DNA of 64,000 nucleotides, taken from positions 1 through 64,000 of the forward strand of contig JAFVEE010000021.1 in assembly GCA_017478085.1 (NCBI GenBank), written 5' to 3'. The notes under the pieces were generated by a model. That model had not been told where the DNA came from and ran no database searches. It worked only from the letters and a program-made list of their open reading frames with translations. The position numbers were made by a program, and so were the translations under genes. This document shows positions 53,505 to 62,813 of the stretch, piece after piece (the first letter of the stretch is position 1; each line of letters starts with the position of its first letter). This stretch comes from Prevotella sp. GTDB taxonomy: Bacteria > Bacteroidota > Bacteroidia > Bacteroidales > Bacteroidaceae.

Positions 53505-54542
53505 TTACCTACCAGAGTGGCGAACGCTGCCACTACCGCCGCCACTGCGGCTGCCACCTACCGAGGTTGCACTGCGCGAGCCTACCGAGCTGCTGCGCTG
53601 CATAGGGGCTGCGCTGCGCTGAACTGAGGTGGCGCTGCGCTGAACAGGGGCAATGCTGCGCGTGCCTACCGAGCTGCTGCGCTGTACGGGAGCGGCATTG
53701 CGAGAGGCAGCACCTGCCGAACGAGTGGCCGAAGGAGCCTCAACCGAGCGGTTCATAGAGGAGCGGTTGCCCACTACCACGCTGCCACGGTTGCCATGGT
53801 CGTTGCCCATGCGGCTGTTGTTCACGCCGTTGTTGCTACCGCCCATACGGTTGTTGCCACCATCCATACGGTTGTTGCCTCCATCCATGCGGTTGTTGCC
53901 ATTGGCACCGTTGTTGCCACCGCCCAGACGTCCGTCGCGGCCATCCGGCCTGCGGTCGCCATTAGGGCCGGTCACGCGGGTAGAGCTGTTGCCACGGCCG
54001 CCGCCCGAGCGATAGTCGCCACGATTCCATCCGTCGCGCATGCCGAAGTGCTGTTCGCGGGGAGCAACAGGGCGGAAGTGGTCGCGGTGGTGCTCATAGT
54101 AGCTGCGGTTGCCGTTCATGCGCCAGCTGTGGCCGCCACGATAGGAGGCGTAGAAGTGAGGGCGCCCGAAGTAGAAGTAGTCGCGGCGCGGATAGCGGGC
54201 ATATACGCCGAAGTGCCAGTAGCCGGCATCCCAGTAGAGCGGGCGGAAGAAATAGGTGGCGGCGCGGAAGGCCTCCCACTGCCAGCTGTACAGAATGAAC
54301 TGCAGATCCATATTGCGACGCTCCCAGTAGGTGCCGAACACGTCGTACTGACTGGTGACACCCATCAGGTAGTCGAGGTTGATCTCGTAGGCGGCCTCAT
54401 ACTGAGCGTCGGTCAGGTTCAGCTCGTAGGCCATCTTGTCAGTCAGGAACAGGGCTTCCTGGCGAGCGCGCTCATAGCTCATAGCGCTTGCCGATGCTGC
54501 CATTGCCAGCAGGGCTATCAGGGTAAACATCATCTTCTTCAT
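53505..54542 (-). CDS. Secreted protein with low-complexity Asn/Gly and Ser/Arg C-terminal repeats
   Basis: The 345-residue protein has a signal peptide (MKKMMFTLIALLAMAASASA) and an N-terminal helical domain (about 22-80, YERARQEALFLTDKMAYELN). Next comes an aromatic- and Arg-rich stretch (FYFGRPHFYASYRGGHSWRM). The rest is low complexity: tandem NNRMDGG repeats near residues 215-240, then repeats like APVQRSSSVGTRS to the end. Function is not recognised. Its C terminus is 6 bp from the convergent LacI gene stop. Confidence 0.75.
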   Translation of the reverse strand: MKKMMFTLIALLAMAASASAMSYERARQEALFLTDKMAYELNLTDAQYEAAYEINLDYLMGVTSQYDVFGTYWERRNMDLQFILYSWQWEAFRAATYFFRPLYWDAGYWHFGVYARYPRRDYFYFGRPHFYASYRGGHSWRMNGNRSYYEHHRDHFRPVAPREQHFGMRDGWNRGDYRSGGGRGNSSTRVTGPNGDRRPDGRDGRLGGGNNGANGNNRMDGGNNRMDGGNNRMGGSNNGVNNSRMGNDHGNRGSVVVGNRSSMNRSVEAPSATRSAGAASRNAAPVQRSSSVGTRSIAPVQRSATSVQRSAAPMQRSSSVGSRSATSVGGSRSGGGSGSVRHSGR

Positions 54543-54597
54543 AATCGTAACACTTTTATAGGGTTCAACTTCTGTTTATTTCTTTTTGTTTCTGCTG

Positions 54598-54605
54598 CAA
54601 AGATA
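54598..54605 (-). promoter_or_regulatory. -7 element TATCTTTG for the low-complexity secreted protein gene
   Basis: CAAAGATA on the plus strand reads TATCTTTGCAGC toward the ATG at 54542. Confidence 0.6.
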
Positions 54606-54673
54606 GGCAAAAAAGAAACGCACAGCAAAGGTTTTTCCCTATACCAGAAGGGGAAAATCCCTAAAACTATCAA

Positions 54674-55318
54674 TCAGATATAGTATTCGGCAGCATCGAC
54701 CAGCCCGGCACGCAAGGCATAGCGGGTGGCCTCGTGGGCATTGTTGACCCCCAGCTTGCGGAAAATGTTCTTGCGATGGGTGTTCACGGTGTGGAAACTG
54801 CTGAACCTGCGGTCGGCAATCTCCCTGGTGGTCATGCCCTGGGCAATGTCTTTCAGGATCTCGGTCTCGGTCTTAGTCAGCGGAATCTTCTCCTCGGCCA
54901 CGGCTGCAGACGGGGCCAGCAGGATCTCGGTCATACGCTGGCACACATAGCGGCGACGGTGCTGGGCATAGAGCAGGCACTCGCGAATCTCGTGGAGCGA
55001 CGAATCCTTGAGCAGGATGCTGAACTGCGGCCCGGTGGCCACCAAGCGGCGCACGAAGTCGACCGTGAGATCGAAGCTGAACACCACCCACTGCACCTTG
55101 GGGAAACGCTCGGCCAGCACGATGAGCTCGTCGATGTCGTTCACATCGAACAGTGTGTAGTCAATGACCACGACCTGATATTCATCGCGCCGTCGCAGTT
55201 GGTCTATCAGTTCGGTCTTGTCCTCGGCCTGGTGGGGTTCTATCCCCTCCATGCCCGAGAGCACATACATAAGTCCTGCACGCGTAATGTCCTGTGGGTC
55301 TGCCAGCGAATAAAACAT
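54674..55318 (-). CDS. LuxR/FixJ-type response regulator
   Basis: The 214-residue regulator has a receiver-like domain (1-125) with Asp in VVVIDYTLFD as the phosphoacceptor position and ILLKDSS near the conserved Lys. The C-terminal LuxR HTH reads LTKTETEILKDIAQGMTTRE, then IADRRFSSFHTVNTHRKNIF. No histidine kinase is adjacent, so it is an orphan here. It precedes the low-complexity secreted protein gene on the same strand by about 130 bp. Confidence 0.88.
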   Translation of the reverse strand: MFYSLADPQDITRAGLMYVLSGMEGIEPHQAEDKTELIDQLRRRDEYQVVVIDYTLFDVNDIDELIVLAERFPKVQWVVFSFDLTVDFVRRLVATGPQFSILLKDSSLHEIRECLLYAQHRRRYVCQRMTEILLAPSAAVAEEKIPLTKTETEILKDIAQGMTTREIADRRFSSFHTVNTHRKNIFRKLGVNNAHEATRYALRAGLVDAAEYYI

Positions 55319-55352
55319 AAGAGTCTGTAGTTTTTGTGTATTGTAAAGATAA

Positions 55353-57935
55353 TTAGAATGTCGGATTGATGACGAAGCGTATGCCGTGTTTCTGCGCCGT
55401 GGGCAGGTCCAGGTAGTTCAGTCGGCGCACGTACTCTATCTGCAGCAGGTTCAGTATGTTCTGCACGCCTACGGAAAACTCCATATAGGGCCGCTTGCCG
55501 TCCATCACCTGCGAGCCTTCGGGGAAGTGCATCAGCACGCTGCTCTGGGCGTTCTGCGGCAGGAAGGGGTTGTTCTTCTCCGAAAGGCCGCCCCACAGGG
55601 TCTTGAACTCCAGCACCTCGCGCCACTTCAGCTTGCGCATCAGGGGTATGCGGTTCAGCAGCTTGCCGCCCATCTCCCACGTGAGCATGAGCGAGGCATA
55701 GCGGTCGTTCAGGAACTCCATATTGTTGAGCATGGCAAACGAGGTGTAGCTGTTGATGTACGACAGGTTGGCCTGCGGCATGATGAGCAGCGGGAAGGGC
55801 ACCTGGTTCCACTGCACGCCAGCCCTCAGCCGGGTGTCTATGCGTCCCCAGCTCATGGGCAGCCAGTTGCGGCGGAACAGTTCCATCTCAGTGAAGTTGT
55901 AGTTGTACTGGCCGCCCAGCAGGTGGCTGATGCCCATGGTGTGCTGCAGGCTCATGATCCAGGCATCCTGGTTGATAGTGCGGCGGCGCTGCTTGGTGTT
56001 GATGTACTTCTCGTTGGGGGCCAGGCGCAGGGCGCAGGTTGCCTCAGTGTAGCGCAGGGAAGAGAGCGGGGCCAGCGTAGCGTCGAGAGGCTGGAACAGC
56101 AGGTTGCCCTTGGGCTCTATCTTCTCCGTCTTCAGCGAGGTGGTGAGGCGCAGGTGCTGGGGTGTCTCATATTCAAACTGCAACTGCTGGGTGTTGAACA
56201 TGAGCATCTTGTCGATGTCGTGCACCTTGAACGACGAGAACACGTTGTCCTTGTCGGTGGCCATATACTTGTCGCTGGGCAGGGCCACGTCGCGTTTCGA
56301 CGAGAAGGTCAGGTTGCGCTGCGGAAACTCCTGCGGCAGGTAGTCCTTCTCGTTGAACGAATAGGTCAGCTCGGCGCTGTAGTAGTTCTCGTTGTGGCGG
56401 AAGCCGTGGGCATAGTAGCCACGGGCAAAGAGGTGGGGATGCAGGTTGGCCGTGGTCTGGCCGCTGGCGCGAAGGCGCAGCCCGTCGTAGAAGTTCTGCG
56501 AGATGACGGTGTTGATGGGGCCAACGTCGAACTTGCTGGGCTTCTCACGGGTGCCCGTCTCAAGGTAGTTCTCGAACAGTGCCTTCAGCACGAAGATGGC
56601 ATACTTGTAGCCCTTCAGCTGCTCAATGTGGGTGAGGAAGTTGCCCATGCCCCGCTCGCTCTTGGTGAACTCCACCTGGCGGTGCTCCTCCCAGAAAGAG
56701 TCGCTGCGGCTGCTGGCACCACGGGCCACTTCGAGCTCGCCGCCCTTCAGCCGGCTCTTGGGCAGTGGGTCGAAGGAGAAGTCGGTCATGCGGGTGGTGC
56801 GCGTCACCAAGGCACGGGTGATGAAGTCGGTCACCATCAGCTCTACGATCATGTCGTCTACGGTGAGCAGCCACTGGCCGTCGTCCTGGCGGCTGAACTC
56901 CTGCATGCACTGAAAGCCCTCCACCCAGTTCACGTCGGTAGACTTGGGCAGCGACAGCTCGCACCGCTTCACCTGGTACGACGAGTCGTTCAGAATGAAG
57001 ATCTGCCCCCTGAAGCCGAAGTCCTGCTGGTTGTTGGGCACGAAGTCCACCTGAATGCAGTGGTCGGGGCCTACGAACAAGGTGTCGGTAATATAAAAGC
57101 GGTAGAACTGAATGGCATCGCGACCGATGGGGCTGCTGAACTTGTGGCGCAAGAGCAGGATGTAGTCGTCGTAGATGTCGACGTCGCTGAACACGTCGCG
57201 CATCACCGTGGTCAGGATGCCGCCCGTCTGGAACAGGTCGTTCACGCCCGATGCCTTCTGGCCAAGCACCACGGTCTTCTCCTTCTTAGGGTCTTTGCGG
57301 TACAGGTGCTCGGTCAGTGTCTCGTCGACCGTGAGCGGCAGCACCAGCTTGTCGTTGTACTGGCTCACCTCTACCTGGTCTACCAGCCAGGGGTACTTCT
57401 TGAACAGTCCTTTCGACAGGGCCTCCATGCTGATGTCGTTCAGGCCCAGCATAATCTTCTGGTAGTTGGTGTACTTATAGTAGTCGTGCTGCTTGATGTC
57501 GGCCTTCTTCTTGGCTGCAATCACCTTGCGCATCAGCTCCACGGCGGGGTTGTCCTTGCGACTGTAGCGCGTCTTGCGCTTCGACTTCACCGTGACCTCC
57601 TCCAGCTTGCGGCTGTCGGGCTTCAGGCGTATGGTCATCTTCTTAGGCGTGTCGGGCCCAATGTTAATGACCTGCGACTGATAGCCCACCGAGCTGAACG
57701 TGAGTCGCCAGCCGTTGTGCCGCCCTATGCTGAAGGCACCGTTGCCATCGCACTTCGTGGCCACGTTGTTGCCTTTATACACCACGCTGGCGTAGGGCAC
57801 GGGGCCGCCGTCGGTGGCATCGAGCACCTCGCCCACGAGCTGTGCCCCCACCCGGCCACATACCAGGAAGAGTAGCAGCAGTAGCAAATATGCGCGTTTA
57901 AGAGAGAGGTGCACAAGTCCAGTCGTTTTCTTCAT
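55353..57935 (-). CDS. Carboxypeptidase-regulatory-like plus DUF5686 outer-membrane protein
   Basis: The protein has 860 residues. A signal peptide (AYLLLLLLFLVCGRVGAQ) precedes a CarboxypepD_reg-like domain (about 33-110, GEVLDATDGGPVPYASVVYK). A long region with barrel-like strands follows and ends in KHGIRFVINPTF, as in the DUF5686 family. No catalytic residues are evident. The start MKKTTG at 57935 was chosen because the promoter element lies at 57954. The family is common in Bacteroidetes with unknown role. The gene is divergent from the CotH protein gene. Confidence 0.82.
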   Translation of the reverse strand: MKKTTGLVHLSLKRAYLLLLLLFLVCGRVGAQLVGEVLDATDGGPVPYASVVYKGNNVATKCDGNGAFSIGRHNGWRLTFSSVGYQSQVINIGPDTPKKMTIRLKPDSRKLEEVTVKSKRKTRYSRKDNPAVELMRKVIAAKKKADIKQHDYYKYTNYQKIMLGLNDISMEALSKGLFKKYPWLVDQVEVSQYNDKLVLPLTVDETLTEHLYRKDPKKEKTVVLGQKASGVNDLFQTGGILTTVMRDVFSDVDIYDDYILLLRHKFSSPIGRDAIQFYRFYITDTLFVGPDHCIQVDFVPNNQQDFGFRGQIFILNDSSYQVKRCELSLPKSTDVNWVEGFQCMQEFSRQDDGQWLLTVDDMIVELMVTDFITRALVTRTTRMTDFSFDPLPKSRLKGGELEVARGASSRSDSFWEEHRQVEFTKSERGMGNFLTHIEQLKGYKYAIFVLKALFENYLETGTREKPSKFDVGPINTVISQNFYDGLRLRASGQTTANLHPHLFARGYYAHGFRHNENYYSAELTYSFNEKDYLPQEFPQRNLTFSSKRDVALPSDKYMATDKDNVFSSFKVHDIDKMLMFNTQQLQFEYETPQHLRLTTSLKTEKIEPKGNLLFQPLDATLAPLSSLRYTEATCALRLAPNEKYINTKQRRRTINQDAWIMSLQHTMGISHLLGGQYNYNFTEMELFRRNWLPMSWGRIDTRLRAGVQWNQVPFPLLIMPQANLSYINSYTSFAMLNNMEFLNDRYASLMLTWEMGGKLLNRIPLMRKLKWREVLEFKTLWGGLSEKNNPFLPQNAQSSVLMHFPEGSQVMDGKRPYMEFSVGVQNILNLLQIEYVRRLNYLDLPTAQKHGIRFVINPTF

Positions 57936-57953
57936 TACCCTGTAATTTTGGCG

Positions 57954-57961
57954 CAAAGGTA
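57954..57961 (-). promoter_or_regulatory. -7 element TACCTTTG for the DUF5686 gene
   Basis: CAAAGGTA on the plus strand reads TACCTTTGCGCC toward the ATG at 57935. Confidence 0.7.
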
Positions 57962-58056
57962 CGCCTTTTTCCCCAAACTGCCAAATGTTTAGGTAAAAAA
58001 TGCTGAAAACCAAAAAATTAGAGATACACCTCTTTTTTTATTTATAGAAAAATGTT

Positions 58057-58064
58057 TACCTTTG
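58057..58064 (+). promoter_or_regulatory. -7 element TACCTTTG for the CotH-family gene
   Basis: TACCTTTGCACCC lies 41 bases before the ATG at 58105. Confidence 0.7.
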
Positions 58065-58104
58065 CACCCAAATTTACTAACTTAACAAAAACAAACTGAT
58101 TGTT

Positions 58105-61100
58105 ATGAAAACAAGAGGATGGGCTATCCTGATGCTTTTGCTAAGCACATTGAACATGGCAAAAGCTGAAGACTGGATTGATGTGACCAGCATCTTCGTG
58201 ACCAATCCGGGCTTCAACGAAAACAGCACAGATGGATGGACATGGTGGAGCAATGCCACCTCGCAGACCTGCAGGGCCGGGGCGATGGAGTTCTGGAACG
58301 GCACGTTCGACATTTGGCAGGACATCAGCGAGGCACCAACGGGGCGCTACCGCCTGAGCGTTCAGGCATACTACCGCACTGGCGACAACGACCGCAGCTA
58401 CCAGAACTATCGCAACGGCACCGAGCAGCTAACGGGCTATATGTATGCCGCCGGCAACCAGAAGCTGCTGGCCAGCGTCTACAGCTACGAGCTGCCCGAA
58501 TATACCGACGGCTGCTGGACCTACAACAGCGGCGGCTGGTGGGGCGGCGGCGAGACCCACTACTTCCCCAACACGATGGAGAGCGCTGCCGTGGCCTTCA
58601 GCCAGGGTGGCTACCAGAACGTGATGGAGTTCGAAGCCGGAGGCGACTTCCGGATAGGCCTCATCAACGAGACGTGGACCAACAGCAACTGGTGCATCTT
58701 CGACAACTTCCGGCTGGAGTTCAAGGGAGAGGTGGTTCAGGTGAGCAGCATGACCATCAGTGCACCCAACACCGAGCTGATTATCGACGAGACGGTGCAG
58801 GCCGAGGCCAACGTGCTGCCTGCCAACGCCCTGCAGAAGAGTCTGGTATGGACCTCGTCGAACGAGCGCGTGGCCACCGTGAGCCAGTCGGGCCTCATCA
58901 CCGCCAGGAGCGTGGGCACCGCCGTCATCACCGCCACCACGACCGACGGCAGCAACCTCAAGGCCACGCTCACCATCACGGTCAAGGCCAACGTGGTGTC
59001 GCCAGAGGCCATCGTCATCAACGAGATCATGGTCTCTAACGTAGACGAGTTCATCAGCCCGGCCAACAACTTCGACGGCTGGATAGAGCTGTACAACCCC
59101 ACCGCCCAGAGCGTGAGCCTGGCAGGACTCTACCTGAGCGACGATGCCGCCAACCTGCGCCAGTGGCGACTGCCACAGGGCATCGGCGTGGTGCCTGCCA
59201 AGGGCTACAAGGTGATCTGGTTCGACAGCAACGACCTGATGCCCACCAACGCCCCCATTAAGCTCGATGTCGACGGCGGCACGCTCTACATCAGCGACGA
59301 GAGCGGCCAGATTCTGGATCAGCGCGTCTATCCGGCAGGCATCGAGCGTACCAGCTATGCCCGCATTATGGACGGTCTGGATATATGGAGCTACTGCGCC
59401 ACGCCTACCCCCGAGGGCTCGAACAACAGCAGCTCCTTTGCCTCGCAGCAGCTGGCTGACCCCGTGGTCGACCAGCCCTCGCAACTCTTCATCACCCCGC
59501 TCAGCGTCAACGTGACTATTCCCGCAGGCCAGACCCTGCGCTACACCACCGACGGCACCCTGCCCACCATGCAGAACGGCGAGACCAGCCTGACGGGCCA
59601 GTTCAGCGTCACCGCCACCACCTGCTACCGCTTCCGCCTGTTTGCGGGCGGCCAACTGCCTTCGCGCGTGAGCACACGATCCTATATTTATAAAGACCGC
59701 GACTTCTCGCTGCCCGTGGTCAGCGTGGTGAGCGACCCCGACTTCCTCTACGACGACAAGCTGGGCGTCTACGTGCGCGGCACCAACGGCCGTCCCGGCA
59801 ACGGCCAGTCGTCGCCCTGCAACTGGAACATGGACTGGGAGCGCCCCGTCAACTTCTCGTATCTCGATGCCAGCGGCGAAATGGTGCTCAACCAGGACGT
59901 GAACCTGGAGATGTGCGGCGGATGGAGCCGCGCCTGGGAGCCCCACTCCTTCAAGCTGAAGGGCAACAAGGAGCTGGGCGGCAACAAGAACCTGCCCTAC
60001 CCCTTCTTCCAGCAGAAGCCCTACATTCGCAACCGCACGTTGCAGATTCGCAATGGCGGCAACGACACCAACGCCCGCTTCAAGGACCCTGCCCTGCAGA
60101 CCATCATCCAGACATCGGGCATCGACATCGACTGCCAGAGCTATCAGCCCGTCCACGAGTTCATCAACGGCCAGTACATCGGCGTGCTCAACATTCGCGA
60201 GCCTAACAACAAGCACTACGTCTACGCCAACTACGGCTGGGACGACGACGAGATCGACCAGTTCGAAATGTCGCCCGACTCGGGCTACGTGCAGAAGTGC
60301 GGCACGCCCGACGTCTTCAACGAGCTGTGCGACGTGCTCTCGGCCGATGCCGCCAACCCCGAGACCTACGCCGAGATTTGCCGCGTGCTCGACGTCGACA
60401 ACTACGCCAACTACATGGCCGCCGAGTTCTATATGGGCGGCACCGACTGGCCGCAGAACAACGTGAAGGCCTTCCGCCATCAGGACGGCGGCCGCTTCCG
60501 CTTCGTGCTGTTCGACCTCGACGGCACCTTCGCCACCAGCGACCCCTTCAACACCTTTATGTGGAAGGAGAACTACACCTTCGACCAGCTCTACCCCACC
60601 TCGCTGGGCCGCATCACCGACCACATTCGCTTCGTCACCCTCTTCAAGAACATGCTGAAGAACGCCAACTTCCGTCGTAAGTTCATCGATGCCTACTGCA
60701 TGATAGGCGGCAGCGTGCTCGAGGCCACCCGCGCAGCCAGCATCATCGACGAGCTGAGCAATCGCGTCAACCCGGCCATGGGCCTGGAGAACCGCCAGTG
60801 GGACCTGAACAACACGGCCAACAGCCTGCGCAACAGCCTGAACGGCCGCCTCAGCACGGCCAACAACGCCCTGCACAACTATGCCACCTTCGGCCTGAGC
60901 AACACAACGGCACAACAGGTACGGCTGGCCAGCGATGCCGAGGGCGCTCGCCTGCTGGTCAACGGCATGGAGGTGCCCACGGGCCGCTTCAACGGCTATC
61001 TCTACGCCCCCGTCCGCCTGAAGGCCGAGGCTCCCGCAGGCTATGCCTTCCAGGGCTGGCTGAGCGGCACGGGCCTGCCCTCAACGCTGAAGGAGAGCGG

Positions 61101-62469
61101 CAGCACCTGGACCTACTACGACCAGGGCTCGCTCGACGGCAAGAACTGGACCTCGCCCAGCTACGTCGAGATAGGCTGGAAGCAGGGCCTGGCACCCTTG
61201 GGCTACGGCAAGAGCGAGGTGAAGACCACCCTCGACTACGGCAGCGACAGCAGCAACAAGCGCCCCACGGCCTACTTCCGCACCAAGGTGCAGCTGGAGC
61301 AGGCACCTAAGTCGGGCGATGAGTTCACGCTCAACTTCACCGTCGACGATGGCATCATCGTCTACGTGAACGGTGCCGAGGCCGGCCGCTACAACATGCC
61401 CTCGGGCACCGTCAGCTACAGCACCTACTCCACCAGCTATGCCCCCAACAATCCCGACGTAGGCACCATGCAGCTGGCCGGCAGCTTGTTCCACCAGGGC
61501 AGCAACACCATTGCCGTAGAGCTGCACAACAACAGCGGCAGCTCTACCGACCTGCTCTGGGATGCCTCGCTCGCCACCACGGCCAGCCAGGAGGCTCCCA
61601 CCTACTACAGCACCGAGCCGGAAATAAGCCTGCCCACTACAGGCAGCGTCAACCTGACGGCCAGCTACCGCCAGCTCACGCCGTCAGAGCGCACCCAGCA
61701 GGGCTTAGGCACCGTGCGCATCAACGAGGTGAGCGGCCAGAACGACAGCTACATCAACGACCTGGGCAAGAAGGCCGACTGGCTTGAGCTATACAACACC
61801 ACCGACCAGGAGGTCGACGTTGAGGGCATGTACCTGACCGACAACCTGCAGAAGCCCACCAAGTACCAGATCACCAAGGGCAAGGGCCGCGCCAGCACGA
61901 AGATTCCCGCCCACGGCTATCTGCTCGTGTGGTGCGACAAGCAGGAGAGCACCGACCAGGCCCTGCACGCCTCGTTCAAGATCGACGGCGACGGTGGAGC
62001 CCTGCAACTGATGGCCGCTGACCAGAGCTGGAAGGACACCTTCTACTATGGTGCCCACGACGCCCGCACCACCGTGGGCCGCTATCCCGACGGCGGGGCC
62101 AGCATCTACAACATGAGCACGCCCACCATCGCCAAGGCCAACATACTGACCAGCTATGCCGAGCTGACCGACCAGGACGAGCTGAAGCGCCAGCTCGACG
62201 TGCAGACCGGCATCCGCACCACGCTGGCCTCCCAGGCCAATGGCTTCCGCCTGCGCTATGGCTCGCAGCAGCTCATCGTGAAGGCCGATGACGACGGCCC
62301 CACGCAGATTGAGATCTACACCACCGATGGCCGCCTGATAGAGCGCGCCACCGTCAGCGTGGCCCACGGCACCGCCCGTCTCGACATCTCCCACCTGCCC
62401 CAGGGCTTCTACGTGGCCCGCGCCACCGCCGATGCCCACACCCGCGTAGCCTGCAAGTTCCTGAAATAA
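58105..62469 (+). CDS. CotH-kinase family surface protein with Ig-like and lamin-tail domains
   Basis: This 1454-residue exported protein begins with a signal peptide (residues 1-22, ending MAKA). A carbohydrate-binding-like domain (about 30-205) precedes a BIG2 Ig-like domain (about 212-295, VWTSSNERVATVSQSGLITA). A lamin-tail domain follows (about 302-440, VINEIMVSNVDEFISPANNF), then a chitobiase-like strand pair (YTTDGTLPTMQNGE) and a CotH kinase-like domain (about 530-880, FVLFDLDGTFATSDPFN as metal-binding segment). A second lamin-tail domain (about 1205-1340) and a C-terminal sorting-like domain (EIYTTDGRLIERATV, ending CKFLK) complete it. CotH proteins elsewhere phosphorylate coat proteins; the target here is unknown. 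Array E follows the stop. Confidence 0.88.
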   Translation: MKTRGWAILMLLLSTLNMAKAEDWIDVTSIFVTNPGFNENSTDGWTWWSNATSQTCRAGAMEFWNGTFDIWQDISEAPTGRYRLSVQAYYRTGDNDRSYQNYRNGTEQLTGYMYAAGNQKLLASVYSYELPEYTDGCWTYNSGGWWGGGETHYFPNTMESAAVAFSQGGYQNVMEFEAGGDFRIGLINETWTNSNWCIFDNFRLEFKGEVVQVSSMTISAPNTELIIDETVQAEANVLPANALQKSLVWTSSNERVATVSQSGLITARSVGTAVITATTTDGSNLKATLTITVKANVVSPEAIVINEIMVSNVDEFISPANNFDGWIELYNPTAQSVSLAGLYLSDDAANLRQWRLPQGIGVVPAKGYKVIWFDSNDLMPTNAPIKLDVDGGTLYISDESGQILDQRVYPAGIERTSYARIMDGLDIWSYCATPTPEGSNNSSSFASQQLADPVVDQPSQLFITPLSVNVTIPAGQTLRYTTDGTLPTMQNGETSLTGQFSVTATTCYRFRLFAGGQLPSRVSTRSYIYKDRDFSLPVVSVVSDPDFLYDDKLGVYVRGTNGRPGNGQSSPCNWNMDWERPVNFSYLDASGEMVLNQDVNLEMCGGWSRAWEPHSFKLKGNKELGGNKNLPYPFFQQKPYIRNRTLQIRNGGNDTNARFKDPALQTIIQTSGIDIDCQSYQPVHEFINGQYIGVLNIREPNNKHYVYANYGWDDDEIDQFEMSPDSGYVQKCGTPDVFNELCDVLSADAANPETYAEICRVLDVDNYANYMAAEFYMGGTDWPQNNVKAFRHQDGGRFRFVLFDLDGTFATSDPFNTFMWKENYTFDQLYPTSLGRITDHIRFVTLFKNMLKNANFRRKFIDAYCMIGGSVLEATRAASIIDELSNRVNPAMGLENRQWDLNNTANSLRNSLNGRLSTANNALHNYATFGLSNTTAQQVRLASDAEGARLLVNGMEVPTGRFNGYLYAPVRLKAEAPAGYAFQGWLSGTGLPSTLKESGSTWTYYDQGSLDGKNWTSPSYVEIGWKQGLAPLGYGKSEVKTTLDYGSDSSNKRPTAYFRTKVQLEQAPKSGDEFTLNFTVDDGIIVYVNGAEAGRYNMPSGTVSYSTYSTSYAPNNPDVGTMQLAGSLFHQGSNTIAVELHNNSGSSTDLLWDASLATTASQEAPTYYSTEPEISLPTTGSVNLTASYRQLTPSERTQQGLGTVRINEVSGQNDSYINDLGKKADWLELYNTTDQEVDVEGMYLTDNLQKPTKYQITKGKGRASTKIPAHGYLLVWCDKQESTDQALHASFKIDGDGGALQLMAADQSWKDTFYYGAHDARTTVGRYPDGGASIYNMSTPTIAKANILTSYAELTDQDELKRQLDVQTGIRTTLASQANGFRLRYGSQQLIVKADDDGPTQIEIYTTDGRLIERATVSVAHGTARLDISHLPQGFYVARATADAHTRVACKFLK

Positions 62470-62487
62470 AGCACTTTACAATCGCCT

Positions 62488-62597
62488 CACAACGGAGCCT
62501 CCATTGTCACTCAATGGAGGCTCCGTTGCGTTGTAACGAGGCCCCTGTTATCCCCCAATCGAGCCTCCGTTGTCACGCAACTAAGCCTCCGTTGCAT
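62488..62597. repeat. Pentameric 22-bp palindromic array E
   Basis: Five units begin at 62488, 62510, 62532, 62554 and 62576, with cores such as CAATGGAGGCTCCGTTG and CAACTAAGCCTCCGTTG. It starts 18 bp after the CotH gene stop, inside a 344-bp intergenic region that also holds the upxY promoter and leader. Confidence 0.9.
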
Positions 62598-62675
62598 CGC
62601 AGCCCTGGAACGGTTGGCCAGGCCGAAAAATTTGTTAATTTTCATTTATTCTACCTTTAATATAATAAAAATGTG

Positions 62676-62683
62676 TAACTTTG
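62676..62683 (+). promoter_or_regulatory. -7 element TAACTTTG for the UpxY-type gene
   Basis: TAACTTTGCACCC stands about 130 bases before the ATG at 62814, leaving an unusually long leader. Confidence 0.65.
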
Positions 62684-62725
62684 CACCCGAACTTGCGCTT
62701 ATAAGCCTTTTCAAGGGCTGCGAAG

Positions 62726-62749
62726 GAGTGAGAGTTCACGCTCTTTTTG
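62726..62749 (+). promoter_or_regulatory. Leader hairpin with T-run, possible attenuator
   Basis: GAGTGAGAGTTCACGCTC can fold into a stem (GAGTG with CGCTC-side bases, one mismatch) and is followed by TTTTTG. A smaller hairpin AGCC/GGGCT precedes it. The position inside the 5' leader of an antiterminator gene suggests conditional termination. The stem is short, so this is tentative. Confidence 0.35.
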
Positions 62750-62813
62750 TATTCTTAGGTCACCCACACCCGGCTAAAGTTCCAAAGGTGCTTCGCTGAC
62801 CCGAGACAGAGTT

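Noticed and set aside
55386..57875. Long open frame antisense to the DUF5686 gene (plus strand)
   Set aside because: It is a shadow frame of a GC-rich gene, with His/Leu/Val-rich composition and no recognisable domain; the minus-strand protein has a signal peptide and clear domains.
58429..60915. Long open frame antisense to the CotH gene (minus strand)
   Set aside because: It has low-complexity Val/Ala/Gly/His composition and no promoter; the plus-strand protein has a coherent domain order.
62614..62799. Small ORF of 61 codons before the UpxY-type gene
   Set aside because: It spans the promoter element and leader hairpins and starts upstream of the predicted transcription start.
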